From positions 1 through 12,460 of the forward strand of contig JANOPQ010000116.1 of NCBI GenBank assembly GCA_031421935.1: a stretch of DNA of 12,460 bases. Direction: 5' to 3'. Positions 1 through 6,172 of this stretch are shown one piece after another. The DNA comes from JAJTFW01 sp031421935 (GTDB lineage: Bacteria; Bacteroidota; Bacteroidia; AKYH767-A; OLB10). The number at the start of each line of letters is the position of its first letter. Position 1 is the stretch's first letter. The notes under the pieces were generated by a model. The model was not told the origin of the DNA, searched no databases, and worked only from the letters and a program-made list of their open reading frames with translations. The position numbers and the translations under genes are program-made.

Positions 1-1
1 G

Positions 2-61
2 AAAAATTCCATTGTTTACGAGGGAAAACTAGTTGAATTTTTATCGAAATGTATTATTTAA
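2..61 (+). CDS. possible C-terminal tail of an unknown protein (partial)
   Basis: An open frame enters from the left window edge and ends at TAA (59-61), giving 19 residues that finish VEFLSKCII. All three minus-strand frames contain stops in this stretch, and the other plus frame I translated stops at TGA 34-36. That makes a plus-strand gene end the most economical reading. The tail is too short to assign to a family. The alternative is that the stretch is non-coding, or that a minus-strand gene starts at the ATG complementary to 10-12 and runs out of the window. Confidence 0.25.
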   Translation, partial: KNSIVYEGKLVEFLSKCII

Positions 62-120
62 GCCTGACGCTAATGCGATGCTTCGGGACGTTGCGCCCGT
101 TGTGCCTGCAGCAGGCAGGT
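61..120. repeat. GC-rich intergenic palindromic element
   Basis: This patch is clearly richer in GC than its surroundings. It contains the inverted repeat tgcctgc-a-gcaggca (103-117). Its first part (acgctaatgcgatgcttcggg, in shortened form around 66-87) resembles the right half of the hairpin units at 1133-1422 with a few bases deleted. It therefore looks like a degenerate member of the same intergenic family. No coding potential is seen. Confidence 0.45.
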
Positions 121-148
121 TTAAATTTCCCATTCATAGGAACAAATT

Positions 149-180
149 AAAAAGGGCAGTAAGTTATTCACTCACTGCCC
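149..180 (-). terminator. intrinsic terminator of the osmC-like gene
   Basis: A 7-bp perfect stem pairs gggcagt (154-160) with actgccc (174-180) across a 13-nt loop. On the minus strand it is followed directly by TTTTT (complement of 149-153). It lies about 20 bp past the stop codon of the minus-strand gene at 202-618, the correct place and orientation for a Rho-independent terminator. The plus-strand side is followed by a weaker AT-rich stretch. Confidence 0.75.
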
Positions 181-201
181 AATTATTATTTTTCTGAATA
201 A

Positions 202-618
202 CTATGCTTCCAACGTTGCATTTAATGTAATGTCTGCATTCAATGATTTTGAGATAGGACAATTTTCTTTTGCATTTTGTGCGGCTGCTTCGAATTGCTC
301 GGCCGACATTCCAGGAACTTTTGCATTCACGGTAAGATCCACAGTTGTGATTTTTCCTTGATCTAAAGTCACTTTTGCAGAAGTGTTGATTGATTCAGCA
401 ACGAATCCATCAGCTACGATTAAGAAGCTAAGTTTCATACTAAAGCAACCAGCATGAGCTGCTCCTACAAGTTCTTCTGGATTCGTTCCAACACCTTCTT
501 CAAAGCGTGATCCATAAGAAAATTGAATATTATTTAATGCAGTACTTTGAGTGCTTACAGTTCCAGTACCTTCTTTTCCAGTACCTTTCCAAGTTGCGGA
601 TGCGCGTCTAACGTTCAT
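202..618 (-). CDS. osmC: OsmC-type organic hydroperoxide reductase
   Basis: The product has 138 residues, close to the roughly 140 usual for OsmC. It carries the family's signature features: RFEEG near residues 38-42, GTNPEEL (44-50), AAHAGCFSM (53-61) with the peroxidatic Cys58, and ENCPISK (118-124) with the resolving Cys120. R38 and E48/E49 fit the conserved residues that activate the catalytic cysteine. Family knowledge: OsmC/Ohr enzymes are cytoplasmic homodimers that reduce organic hydroperoxides and fatty-acid peroxides with the two cysteines. The NPEEL-AAHAGCFSM pattern places it nearer OsmC than Ohr. The ATG at 616-618 is preceded by an A/T-rich leader without a Shine-Dalgarno sequence, as is common in Bacteroidota. 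The gene appears monocistronic, with a promoter box at 651-658 and a terminator at 149-180. Confidence 0.93.
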   Translation of the reverse strand: MNVRRASATWKGTGKEGTGTVSTQSTALNNIQFSYGSRFEEGVGTNPEELVGAAHAGCFSMKLSFLIVADGFVAESINTSAKVTLDQGKITTVDLTVNAKVPGMSAEQFEAAAQNAKENCPISKSLNADITLNATLEA

Positions 619-650
619 ATTGTATGTATTTTAAATTGTTTTTAGAAGTG

Positions 651-658
651 CAAAGATA
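651..658 (-). promoter_or_regulatory. probable -7 promoter box of osmC
   Basis: The minus strand reads TATCTTTG here, an exact match to the Bacteroidota -7 consensus TAnnTTTG, and is followed by CAC. It lies 32 bp before the osmC start, leaving a leader of about 25 nt. I see no good TTG-type -33 box at the right spacing. That position falls inside the TTGGTG minisatellite, read as CCACCAAT on this strand. Confidence 0.5.
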
Positions 659-661
659 GGG

Positions 662-816
662 CAATTGGTGGATTGGTGGATTGGTGTCCCGATAGCTATC
701 GGGATGGTGAGTTGGTGAGTTGGTAGCTTGTTGGTAGGTTGGTGTCGCGAGGCTTCGCGAAGGTGGATTGATGTCGCGAGGGTGCCGTGAGGTTTTACGA
801 TGGTTGGCTTTTTGGT
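662..816. repeat. degenerate TTGGTG minisatellite interrupted by palindromes
   Basis: Variants of ATTGGTGG, AGTTGGTG and GGTTGGTG repeat through this stretch. Palindromic blocks sit at the same phase of the repeat, each following TTGGTGT or TTGATGT. They are tcccgatagctatcggga (687-704, perfect 18-bp palindrome), tcgcga-ggct-tcgcga (745-760), and a decayed block from 774 onward (tcgcgagggtgccgtgagg). Open frames across it are repeat-encoded and show no protein signature. This and the stretch up to 1044 form the gene-free region between osmC and the tRNA. Nothing recognisable is seen between 841 and 913. Confidence 0.7.
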
Positions 817-913
817 CTCAAGTCCAAGTAGAATGACCAATTCAACTAAAACATCATACCTTGACTTTTGTTGATCAATGATTTACATGTTAGATTTGAA
901 ATGTAGTACTTTA

Positions 914-969
914 TGAATTCAATAAATAGAACGCGGATGACTCGGATTTTTCGGATAAAAGCGGATTTA
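914..969. repeat. phased CGGAT dispersed repeat
   Basis: The pentamer cggat occurs at 933, 943, 952 and 962, spacings of 10, 9 and 10 bp, inside a block that starts gaattcaataaatagaacg. From memory, similar CGGAT-rich blocks are a common intergenic repeat in environmental Bacteroidota genomes, and their minus-strand translation (IRVIRVLF-like) often appears as a spurious peptide. That recollection is not checked here. The block ends about 76 bp before the tRNA gene. Confidence 0.55.
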
Positions 970-1000
970 CTAGCGATGATGTAATTTCTATGAAATACAC

Positions 1001-1008
1001 TACCTTCG
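1001..1008 (+). promoter_or_regulatory. possible -7 promoter box of tRNA-Ser
   Basis: TACCTTCG differs from the Bacteroidota TAnnTTTG consensus at one base and is followed by CAC, as at the osmC promoter box. Start of transcription would be about 30 bp before the tRNA. No clear TTG-type -33 box is seen at the expected distance. Confidence 0.35.
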
Positions 1009-1044
1009 CACTCCAATTGACGTTTTTTGGACAAAAAATTACCC

Positions 1045-1130
<86 letters not shown>

Positions 1131-1132
1131 AC

Positions 1133-1176
1133 CCCAGAAGCAGATCCCGCTAGTCGCGGGCACGCTTCTGGGTTTT
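1133..1176 (+). terminator. terminator-like hairpin directly behind tRNA-Ser
   Basis: A 9-bp outer stem pairs cccagaagc (1133-1141) with gcttctggg (1164-1172). Within it lies an inner stem cccgc/gcggg (1146-1150 with 1156-1160), and TTTT follows (1173-1176). Position and polarity fit Rho-independent termination or 3'-end formation for the tRNA transcript. It is the first of five such units. Confidence 0.6.
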
Positions 1177-1422
1177 GTCGTTTAATAAATAGTAGATCGA
1201 ATCGAATACCCAGAAGCAGATCACGCTATTCGCGTGCACGCTTCTGGGTTTTCCTCCGAAGCAGATCACGCTAATCGCGTGCACGCTTCTGGGTTTTCCT
1301 CCGAAGCAGAACACGCTAATCGCGTGCACGCTTCTGGGTTTTGTCGTTTAATAAATAGCTGATTGAATCGAATGAATTCCCAAAAGCAGAATCCGCTAGT
1401 CGCGGGCACGCTTCTGGGATTT
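1133..1422 (+). repeat. array of five 44-nt covarying hairpin units
   Basis: Units lie at 1133-1176, 1209-1252, 1254-1297, 1299-1342 and 1379-1422, all exactly 44 nt. Each has an outer stem (right arm gcttctggg invariant), an inner 5-bp stem, a TAnTC loop and a T-run on the plus strand only (TTTT in four, ATTT in the last). Inner stems covary: cccgc/gcggg in unit 1, cacgc/gcgtg in units 2-4, and tccgc/gcggg in unit 5 with one G-T pair. Units 2-4 are almost contiguous. Units 1 and 4 are followed by related spacers sharing their first 16 bases (gtcgtttaataaatag). No open frame here looks coding. Confidence 0.85.
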
Positions 1423-1432
1423 GATTTTTAGG

Positions 1433-1465
1433 CCGAGGCAGAAAGCAACGCTTTCAATGCCTTGG
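1433..1465. repeat. hairpin related to the array, between array and T9SS gene
   Basis: ccgaggca (1433-1440) pairs with tgccttgg (1458-1465), and gaaagc (1441-1446) pairs with gctttc (1450-1455), with loop aac and a 2-nt bulge. The right half (acgctttcaatgcctt followed by an A-rich stretch ending aaaaataac) recurs at 6135-6169 behind the second T9SS paralogue. It may serve as a bidirectional transcription end, but no strong T-run follows on the minus strand. Between 1484 and 1569 I see only AT-rich sequence. Confidence 0.5.
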
Positions 1466-1566
1466 TCAAATTAAAAAATAACGTAGCGTTTCTTTTGAGA
1501 ATACTTTAAAAAAATCTAAATACAACTTTATAATTTTCATGTAGAATGTATACTAATACTACATTT

Positions 1567-3121
1567 TATTTATTTAATAAATTTTGAACTATACTTTTCA
1601 GATTCAGTGTACATCTGAACTACATAAACTCCACTTGATAAACTTGGCAAATTTACAGTAGCAGTCAGATAGCCATCTACTATTCTTTCGTTTCTTTCAA
1701 TTAACAATTTTCCTATACTATCAAAAATTCTTAAATAGGCTTGCTTTCCTTTTATTCGCTTTGCATTTATTATAAGTTCATCCCAACTACTACTATACCA
1801 CGCTTGAAAAAAACTCTGCTCTGAAGAAACTGTTTGAATTGAAGTTGTTAATGTATCACAACCACTTCCAACTAATGGACCTAAATCATATTCCGGGTTG
1901 TTTGGCAATCCACCATATGTTCTTTTCCCCCCCAGTGAAAAAGAAAATTCTTGATAATCACAAGAAATCCCAATGCTATCTGGAGAATTAATTACACTTA
2001 AATTAGAATTGATAACATTCCGCATACTATCCGGGTAAGGATAACTACTAATAGGAAAAGGGCTGGCATATCGAGTTGCAAAATATATTTTATTATCTGG
2101 CCCTCTCTTTAATCCGCCGATATCATAAGGAGGAAATGGATATGAAGCAATTGTATCTACAGATAATGAAGGAAAACTATCATTTAAATTAAATTGCAAC
2201 AAATAACCTAACGGAACAGTACCAAATTTAATCGTAGAAGTATAATAAACATTTCCATTTGAAGAATACTCTCCTTGAAAAAAAAATCTATTATAGAAAC
2301 CAGTCTGCTCTTGATAAATTGTTCTAATAGTATCAAATACACCAGAGCATCTATCAAAACTAAACTCTTTCATATAACTACCAACATTTTGCAACATAAA
2401 TTTGTTAAAACTAGGATGCCAGATAAGTTTTTGATTACCTGCATCTGTTGCGTCATTAAAGTCAGTTGAATCAGATTGACCGATACCCAAAGGCGTGATT
2501 AATTTTTTATAAAATCTATTAAAATGATTAGGAAGTGAGCCACTACTTCTTTTATAAATCAACCACCAATCACGACCATTTCCATGCTTTACTGCTGTCA
2601 AACAATCACCTACTCTTTGTGATGTTAGCAATATATTTTTTTGCAAAACTATTCCTTGTCCGCCATTATATTTCATATTGATTAGGTGATAATAAATTCC
2701 ATCTCCTAAATAAAGAACAAAAATATAGTATAAGCTATCATTATCCGGAACTGGAACAATCACTAATCCCTGAAAATATCCATTTCCAACTAATGTATCT
2801 GAATTAACAATTGGCGAATGCATGGAATTGTAAATTTTAGTGTCACCATTGTAATTAAAGTTGGCATAAAAAAGAAGGTTTCCATTTAATTCTGCAATTG
2901 AAGCACAGCTACCAATACCATCCATTCCTGATGCAAATGTCAGGGGTATATTAGGATTATTAAAATCAATCCCGGCAGAATCACCAAAACACCAAATTGA
3001 GTTTCTATTTTGTGCTTCAGCCTTTTCAAAAGTAACCGCACTTAATAAAAATATGATCCCCAGACATTTAATAATTTCAATAATTTTCGGTTTCATTTAA
3101 TTAGTGAATAATAATTAATTT
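1567..3121 (-). repeat. segmental duplication, copy A
   Basis: This 1555-bp segment is collinear with 6173-7727 in the same orientation and with no net length difference. It covers the whole T9SS cargo gene, 3 bp past its stop and 25 bp before its start. Outside these limits the similarity stops abruptly on the upstream side. On the downstream side it resumes only at a shared hairpin element. Confidence 0.9.
1570..3096 (-). CDS. secreted propeller-like protein with T9SS sorting domain (paralogue A)
   Basis: The product has 508 residues. Residues 1-29 are a signal peptide (charged start, hydrophobic core, AEA-Q cleavage site). IWCFGDSAGIDF (34-45), NGNLLFY (71-77) and RGPDNKIYFA (331-340), followed by GGLPNNPEYDLG, match a large group of Bacteroidota secreted proteins with a WxFGxxAGLDF start and a probable beta-propeller fold. 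Residues about 428-508 form a type A T9SS sorting domain (LRIFDSIGKLL, SSGVYVVQMY, C-terminal KFIK). Inferred route: Sec export, then release or surface attachment through T9SS. No enzymatic motif is seen, so the function is unknown. By my count it differs from the protein at 6176-7702 at about 57 positions (about 89% identity). The ATG start follows A/T-rich sequence and is shared with the paralogue. Confidence 0.9.
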   Translation of the reverse strand: MKPKIIEIIKCLGIIFLLSAVTFEKAEAQNRNSIWCFGDSAGIDFNNPNIPLTFASGMDGIGSCASIAELNGNLLFYANFNYNGDTKIYNSMHSPIVNSDTLVGNGYFQGLVIVPVPDNDSLYYIFVLYLGDGIYYHLINMKYNGGQGIVLQKNILLTSQRVGDCLTAVKHGNGRDWWLIYKRSSGSLPNHFNRFYKKLITPLGIGQSDSTDFNDATDAGNQKLIWHPSFNKFMLQNVGSYMKEFSFDRCSGVFDTIRTIYQEQTGFYNRFFFQGEYSSNGNVYYTSTIKFGTVPLGYLLQFNLNDSFPSLSVDTIASYPFPPYDIGGLKRGPDNKIYFATRYASPFPISSYPYPDSMRNVINSNLSVINSPDSIGISCDYQEFSFSLGGKRTYGGLPNNPEYDLGPLVGSGCDTLTTSIQTVSSEQSFFQAWYSSSWDELIINAKRIKGKQAYLRIFDSIGKLLIERNERIVDGYLTATVNLPSLSSGVYVVQMYTESEKYSSKFIK

Positions 3122-3283
3122 GCCATGAACCATTTTAACATTATCTTCAATTACTTGATAATAATAACTGCCTTGCGCCCAATTTTGAGTATTAATTGTG
3201 TTTACTGTTCCTCTCAATTTTGTGGTATAAATAATTTCGCCAATATTATTATTCAGGTAGACTTTCAGTAATCCGCAGTTCAT
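3101..3283 (-). pseudogene. orphan T9SS sorting-domain fragment
   Basis: The 60 codons translate to a recognisable second half of a type A T9SS sorting domain: LLKVYLNNNIGEII, then QGSYYYQVIEDN, then a terminal GKLIIIH. There is no signal peptide or cargo. A TAG stop lies two codons before the first ATG, and the three frames further upstream are stop-rich, so the body of the original gene is gone. Its stop codon is 4 bp before the start of the minus-strand gene at 1570-3096. It is most likely a remnant of a deleted T9SS cargo gene. A short expressed ORF is formally possible, but such a domain alone would have no export signal. Confidence 0.7.
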
Positions 3284-3473
3284 TGACTAAATATTAAAAT
3301 TATTCTGTTGTAAATATATCCACTTTTTATCTTAATTCTTATAGCCCTTTCTAATTATCGATACAATAATTAAGTTGTGACACCCATAATTTATCGACAT
3401 TCACCAAAATCTTTAGACTTGGTTGCTATTTCCTTGCTAAAACTTATTACTTTTCCATTTCAATACAACAACC

Positions 3474-6095
3474 ATGAATCACTTTTACAAACCTTTCACA
3501 CCGCACTGCGGGAATCTCAAATCTCTTCTGCTTTTAATTACAACAGTATTTCTTCTCACTAATACTGTCAAAGCCCAACCTTGTGGTGTAGAAGCGAAAA
3601 TTAATATTCAAGGTGGTTCTGCCACCTGTGTGTATTTTGCTGATACGTCAGGTTTTCAACCGGGATGGATCGGATATAAATATGAATGGAAAATTAATGA
3701 CTCTTCACCTATCACACAATATTCAAATCCAGCCATTTTTTATGATCAATTGGGTGCAGGATTCAACCGAATACAGTTAATTGTTTATGGAACGAATCCA
3801 TCTACCAATGATAGTTGTATGGATGAATACACAAATATATTTCAGGCTACTGGTGATGCCATCTATCCGGAGTTTAATGTATCGGTAAATGGAAATACAG
3901 TGACTTTTAGCGGGGTTTATAAAGGCGGTCCTTACCTCTCATCTCCTTCCTTTGTAATGTACGATTTTGGAGATGGAACTCAATCTACCTCCAACTCTTT
4001 TAGTGAATCTCATACTTATGCGAATGCCGGCTCAAAAACGGTTTATCTGTATGTTCAATCTTACAACTCTGCCACCTTTGCAATAGTAAATGGGCAAACT
4101 TTTAAAGATATTAATATTGGTACAGGAGCTTCCAATTTAGTATTTACCAGCGTTCAAAACAACACGATTTGTGATTCGGTAAGCATTTATTCGTCAAGTT
4201 CTCCGGCTTACACTTTTGGAGAATTTCAAGAAAATTTTGGTGTGATAGGAAACTCTCCTGTGAATGGCAGTTATGTACATGCTAATATGATCGATGTGCC
4301 AGGTCATGATTTTGTTGGGATCGAAGCAGGAGCTGCAGGATCAGCTTATGACAAAGTATTCCACTTGGTTTATTTAAATGATTGTGGCATCATACCCGAT
4401 ACCATGAGCGGTTATGTTTTTGATGATTTAAATTACAATGGAATCAAAGAGCCCAGCGAACCCGGAATAGCAGGTATCAGCTTGCGGATTGAATCCTATT
4501 GTAATGCGGTAAGTTCTTCAACTCAAATTGCAGCATATAGTACGGTAACCGATACCGGAGGATATTACAGCATTCTTGTTCCACATCATGATGTACAACT
4601 TGTCCTGTTACAACAATCCGGATATACGCTTACTTATCCGGGTTCCTCTGTTTATAACGTGAATTATTCTTCCGGCACAATGCATACCGGACATGATTTT
4701 GGATTGTCCGCGCTATCTGTTCATATTTGCGGGCGCGCTTATCTCGATGATAACAATGATAGTCTCTATAATTCTCCCGATCGTTTATTGCCGGGTGTGA
4801 TGCTGACATCTACCAATACGATCACCGGACTTGTTTACCATACTTATACAGGAACAACAGGCTCCTATTGCTTCGACTTACCACCCGGAAATTTTGTCGT
4901 GCGTCCTGTCAATGCACCCCTTGACAGTGCAACATTTACTCCCGATAGTTTAATCGTTAATGGTGGCACAGGCGGAAACTACAACAGTCGTAATTTCGGC
5001 TATCGAAGTCCAGTGCCCACTGATTTTAATCTCCGCTTAGTCACTGCTGATGATGCAAGACCAGGATTCGATTTTAATTTAACGTGTGGATTAATTAACT
5101 CCGGATATATCAAAGGAAAAGGTATTCTTGTATTAAATTATGATCCGCTGTTAACACCACTAAGTACTAATCCTGCTAATGGAATCATCAATACCGTTGC
5201 ATACACCGTGACGTGGACAACAGATTCTATTTCTCCAGGTTCATCAAGGCATTATAATGCATTGTTCAATCTGCCTGCAACAACACCGTTGGGAACTATC
5301 TTAATTAACAGTGCAACTATTACAGGAACTCCTGGAACGTTGGAGTATGATTTCACCGATAACACGAGCACTCTTTACAAAACTGTCGTTGGCTCCTTCG
5401 ATCCTAACGACAAAAAAGTAACACCCGAAGGACTTGGTGCCACAGGAGATGTTTTACACAATACGCATTTCGAATATCGAATTCGTTTTCAAAATACAGG
5501 TACTGCATCTGCCATTAATGTTTTTGTAATGGATACTATCGATAGTAATCTTGATCTTAACACACTCGTGATTCATCGCACAAGTCATAACTATGATTTA
5601 GTGATCAATGGAAATATTTTAACATGGCGTTTCTTTAACATCCAGCTTCCCGATAGTAATACAAACGAGCCTGCCAGTCATGGATTTATTGAGTACAGCA
5701 TCCTACCTAAGCCCGGACTTGCCGACGGTACCACCATTGAAAATATTGCTGCTATTTATTTCGACTTCAACGCACCTGTGATTACAAATACTACTCTTAA
5801 CACGATGCAATCATCATTGGCGAGCATTGAAAATATAAATGCAAATGATCAGTTACTAGTTTTTCCGAATCCTGCTACGCAAGACTTAACCATTCTACCA
5901 CGATTTGAAATTTCAGGTAGGGTTGATGTGTCGGTGCTTGACATTTTAGGTAAACATATTCAAACAATTTATAATGGAGAGTATGTAAAATCATCTTCAT
6001 TCAAAACAGATGTCAGTAAACTCAGCAAAGGAATGTATCTGTTGCGCATTCAGCATAAAGGTGGCATATCGCAGGTAAAATGGATTAAACAATAG
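3474..6095 (+). CDS. modular surface protein: PKD-like, two SdrD-B-like, DUF7619-like and T9SS sorting domains
   Basis: The product has 873 residues. The signal peptide has its hydrophobic core at about 17-33 and a probable cleavage near KAQ. Next come a PKD-like module (about 37-125) and a clearer PKD domain (about 135-215, YDFGDG with SHTYANAGSKTVYLYV). Two SdrD-B-like modules follow at about 311-410 (SGYVFDDLNYNGIKEPSEPG) and 417-505 (GRAYLDDNNDSLYNSPD); both have Asp/Asn-rich, calcium-loop-like starts. Residues about 638-785 (VGSFDPNDKKV, YRIRFQNTGTASA, IYFDFNAPVITN) match the DUF11/DUF7619 type of domain often found before the T9SS signal. The sorting domain spans about 795-873 (VFPNPATQDL to VKWIKQ). 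The build suggests an adhesin or matrix protein at the cell surface, without a visible catalytic site. It lies divergent from the fragment at 3101-3283 and convergent with the gene at 6176-7702. The 190 bp upstream of the start show no clear promoter box. Confidence 0.9.
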   Translation: MNHFYKPFTPHCGNLKSLLLLITTVFLLTNTVKAQPCGVEAKINIQGGSATCVYFADTSGFQPGWIGYKYEWKINDSSPITQYSNPAIFYDQLGAGFNRIQLIVYGTNPSTNDSCMDEYTNIFQATGDAIYPEFNVSVNGNTVTFSGVYKGGPYLSSPSFVMYDFGDGTQSTSNSFSESHTYANAGSKTVYLYVQSYNSATFAIVNGQTFKDINIGTGASNLVFTSVQNNTICDSVSIYSSSSPAYTFGEFQENFGVIGNSPVNGSYVHANMIDVPGHDFVGIEAGAAGSAYDKVFHLVYLNDCGIIPDTMSGYVFDDLNYNGIKEPSEPGIAGISLRIESYCNAVSSSTQIAAYSTVTDTGGYYSILVPHHDVQLVLLQQSGYTLTYPGSSVYNVNYSSGTMHTGHDFGLSALSVHICGRAYLDDNNDSLYNSPDRLLPGVMLTSTNTITGLVYHTYTGTTGSYCFDLPPGNFVVRPVNAPLDSATFTPDSLIVNGGTGGNYNSRNFGYRSPVPTDFNLRLVTADDARPGFDFNLTCGLINSGYIKGKGILVLNYDPLLTPLSTNPANGIINTVAYTVTWTTDSISPGSSRHYNALFNLPATTPLGTILINSATITGTPGTLEYDFTDNTSTLYKTVVGSFDPNDKKVTPEGLGATGDVLHNTHFEYRIRFQNTGTASAINVFVMDTIDSNLDLNTLVIHRTSHNYDLVINGNILTWRFFNIQLPDSNTNEPASHGFIEYSILPKPGLADGTTIENIAAIYFDFNAPVITNTTLNTMQSSLASIENINANDQLLVFPNPATQDLTILPRFEISGRVDVSVLDILGKHIQTIYNGEYVKSSSFKTDVSKLSKGMYLLRIQHKGGISQVKWIKQ

Positions 6096-6102
6096 TTTAG
6101 AC

Positions 6103-6142
6103 CGAAGCGTAGGATAAAGGCATGCCTTGATCCTACGCTTTC
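6103..6142. terminator. nested palindrome between convergent genes
   Basis: aagcgtaggat (6105-6115) pairs perfectly with atcctacgctt (6130-6140). The loop itself contains the 12-bp palindrome aaggcatgcctt (6117-6128). The element starts 8 bp after the stop of the plus-strand gene and lies 34 bp past the stop of the convergent minus-strand gene. It probably ends transcription in both directions. It lacks a strong T-run, so intrinsic termination is less certain. Its layout (ccgaagc at the left, gctttcaatgcctt at the right) relates it to the intergenic hairpins at 1133-1465. Confidence 0.55.
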
Positions 6143-6172
6143 AATGCCTTAGATAAAATCAAAAATAACTTA

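Noticed and set aside
631..840. Open frame on the minus strand upstream of osmC
   Set aside because: It translates the TTGGTG minisatellite (runs of HQPTN-like residues) and has no recognisable domain. It also overlaps the osmC promoter box.
1133..1422. CRISPR-like repeat array
   Set aside because: Repeats are long hairpins with unequal spacers of 1 to 36 bp, two of which are related to each other, and no cas gene is near. It is an interspersed hairpin array, not CRISPR.
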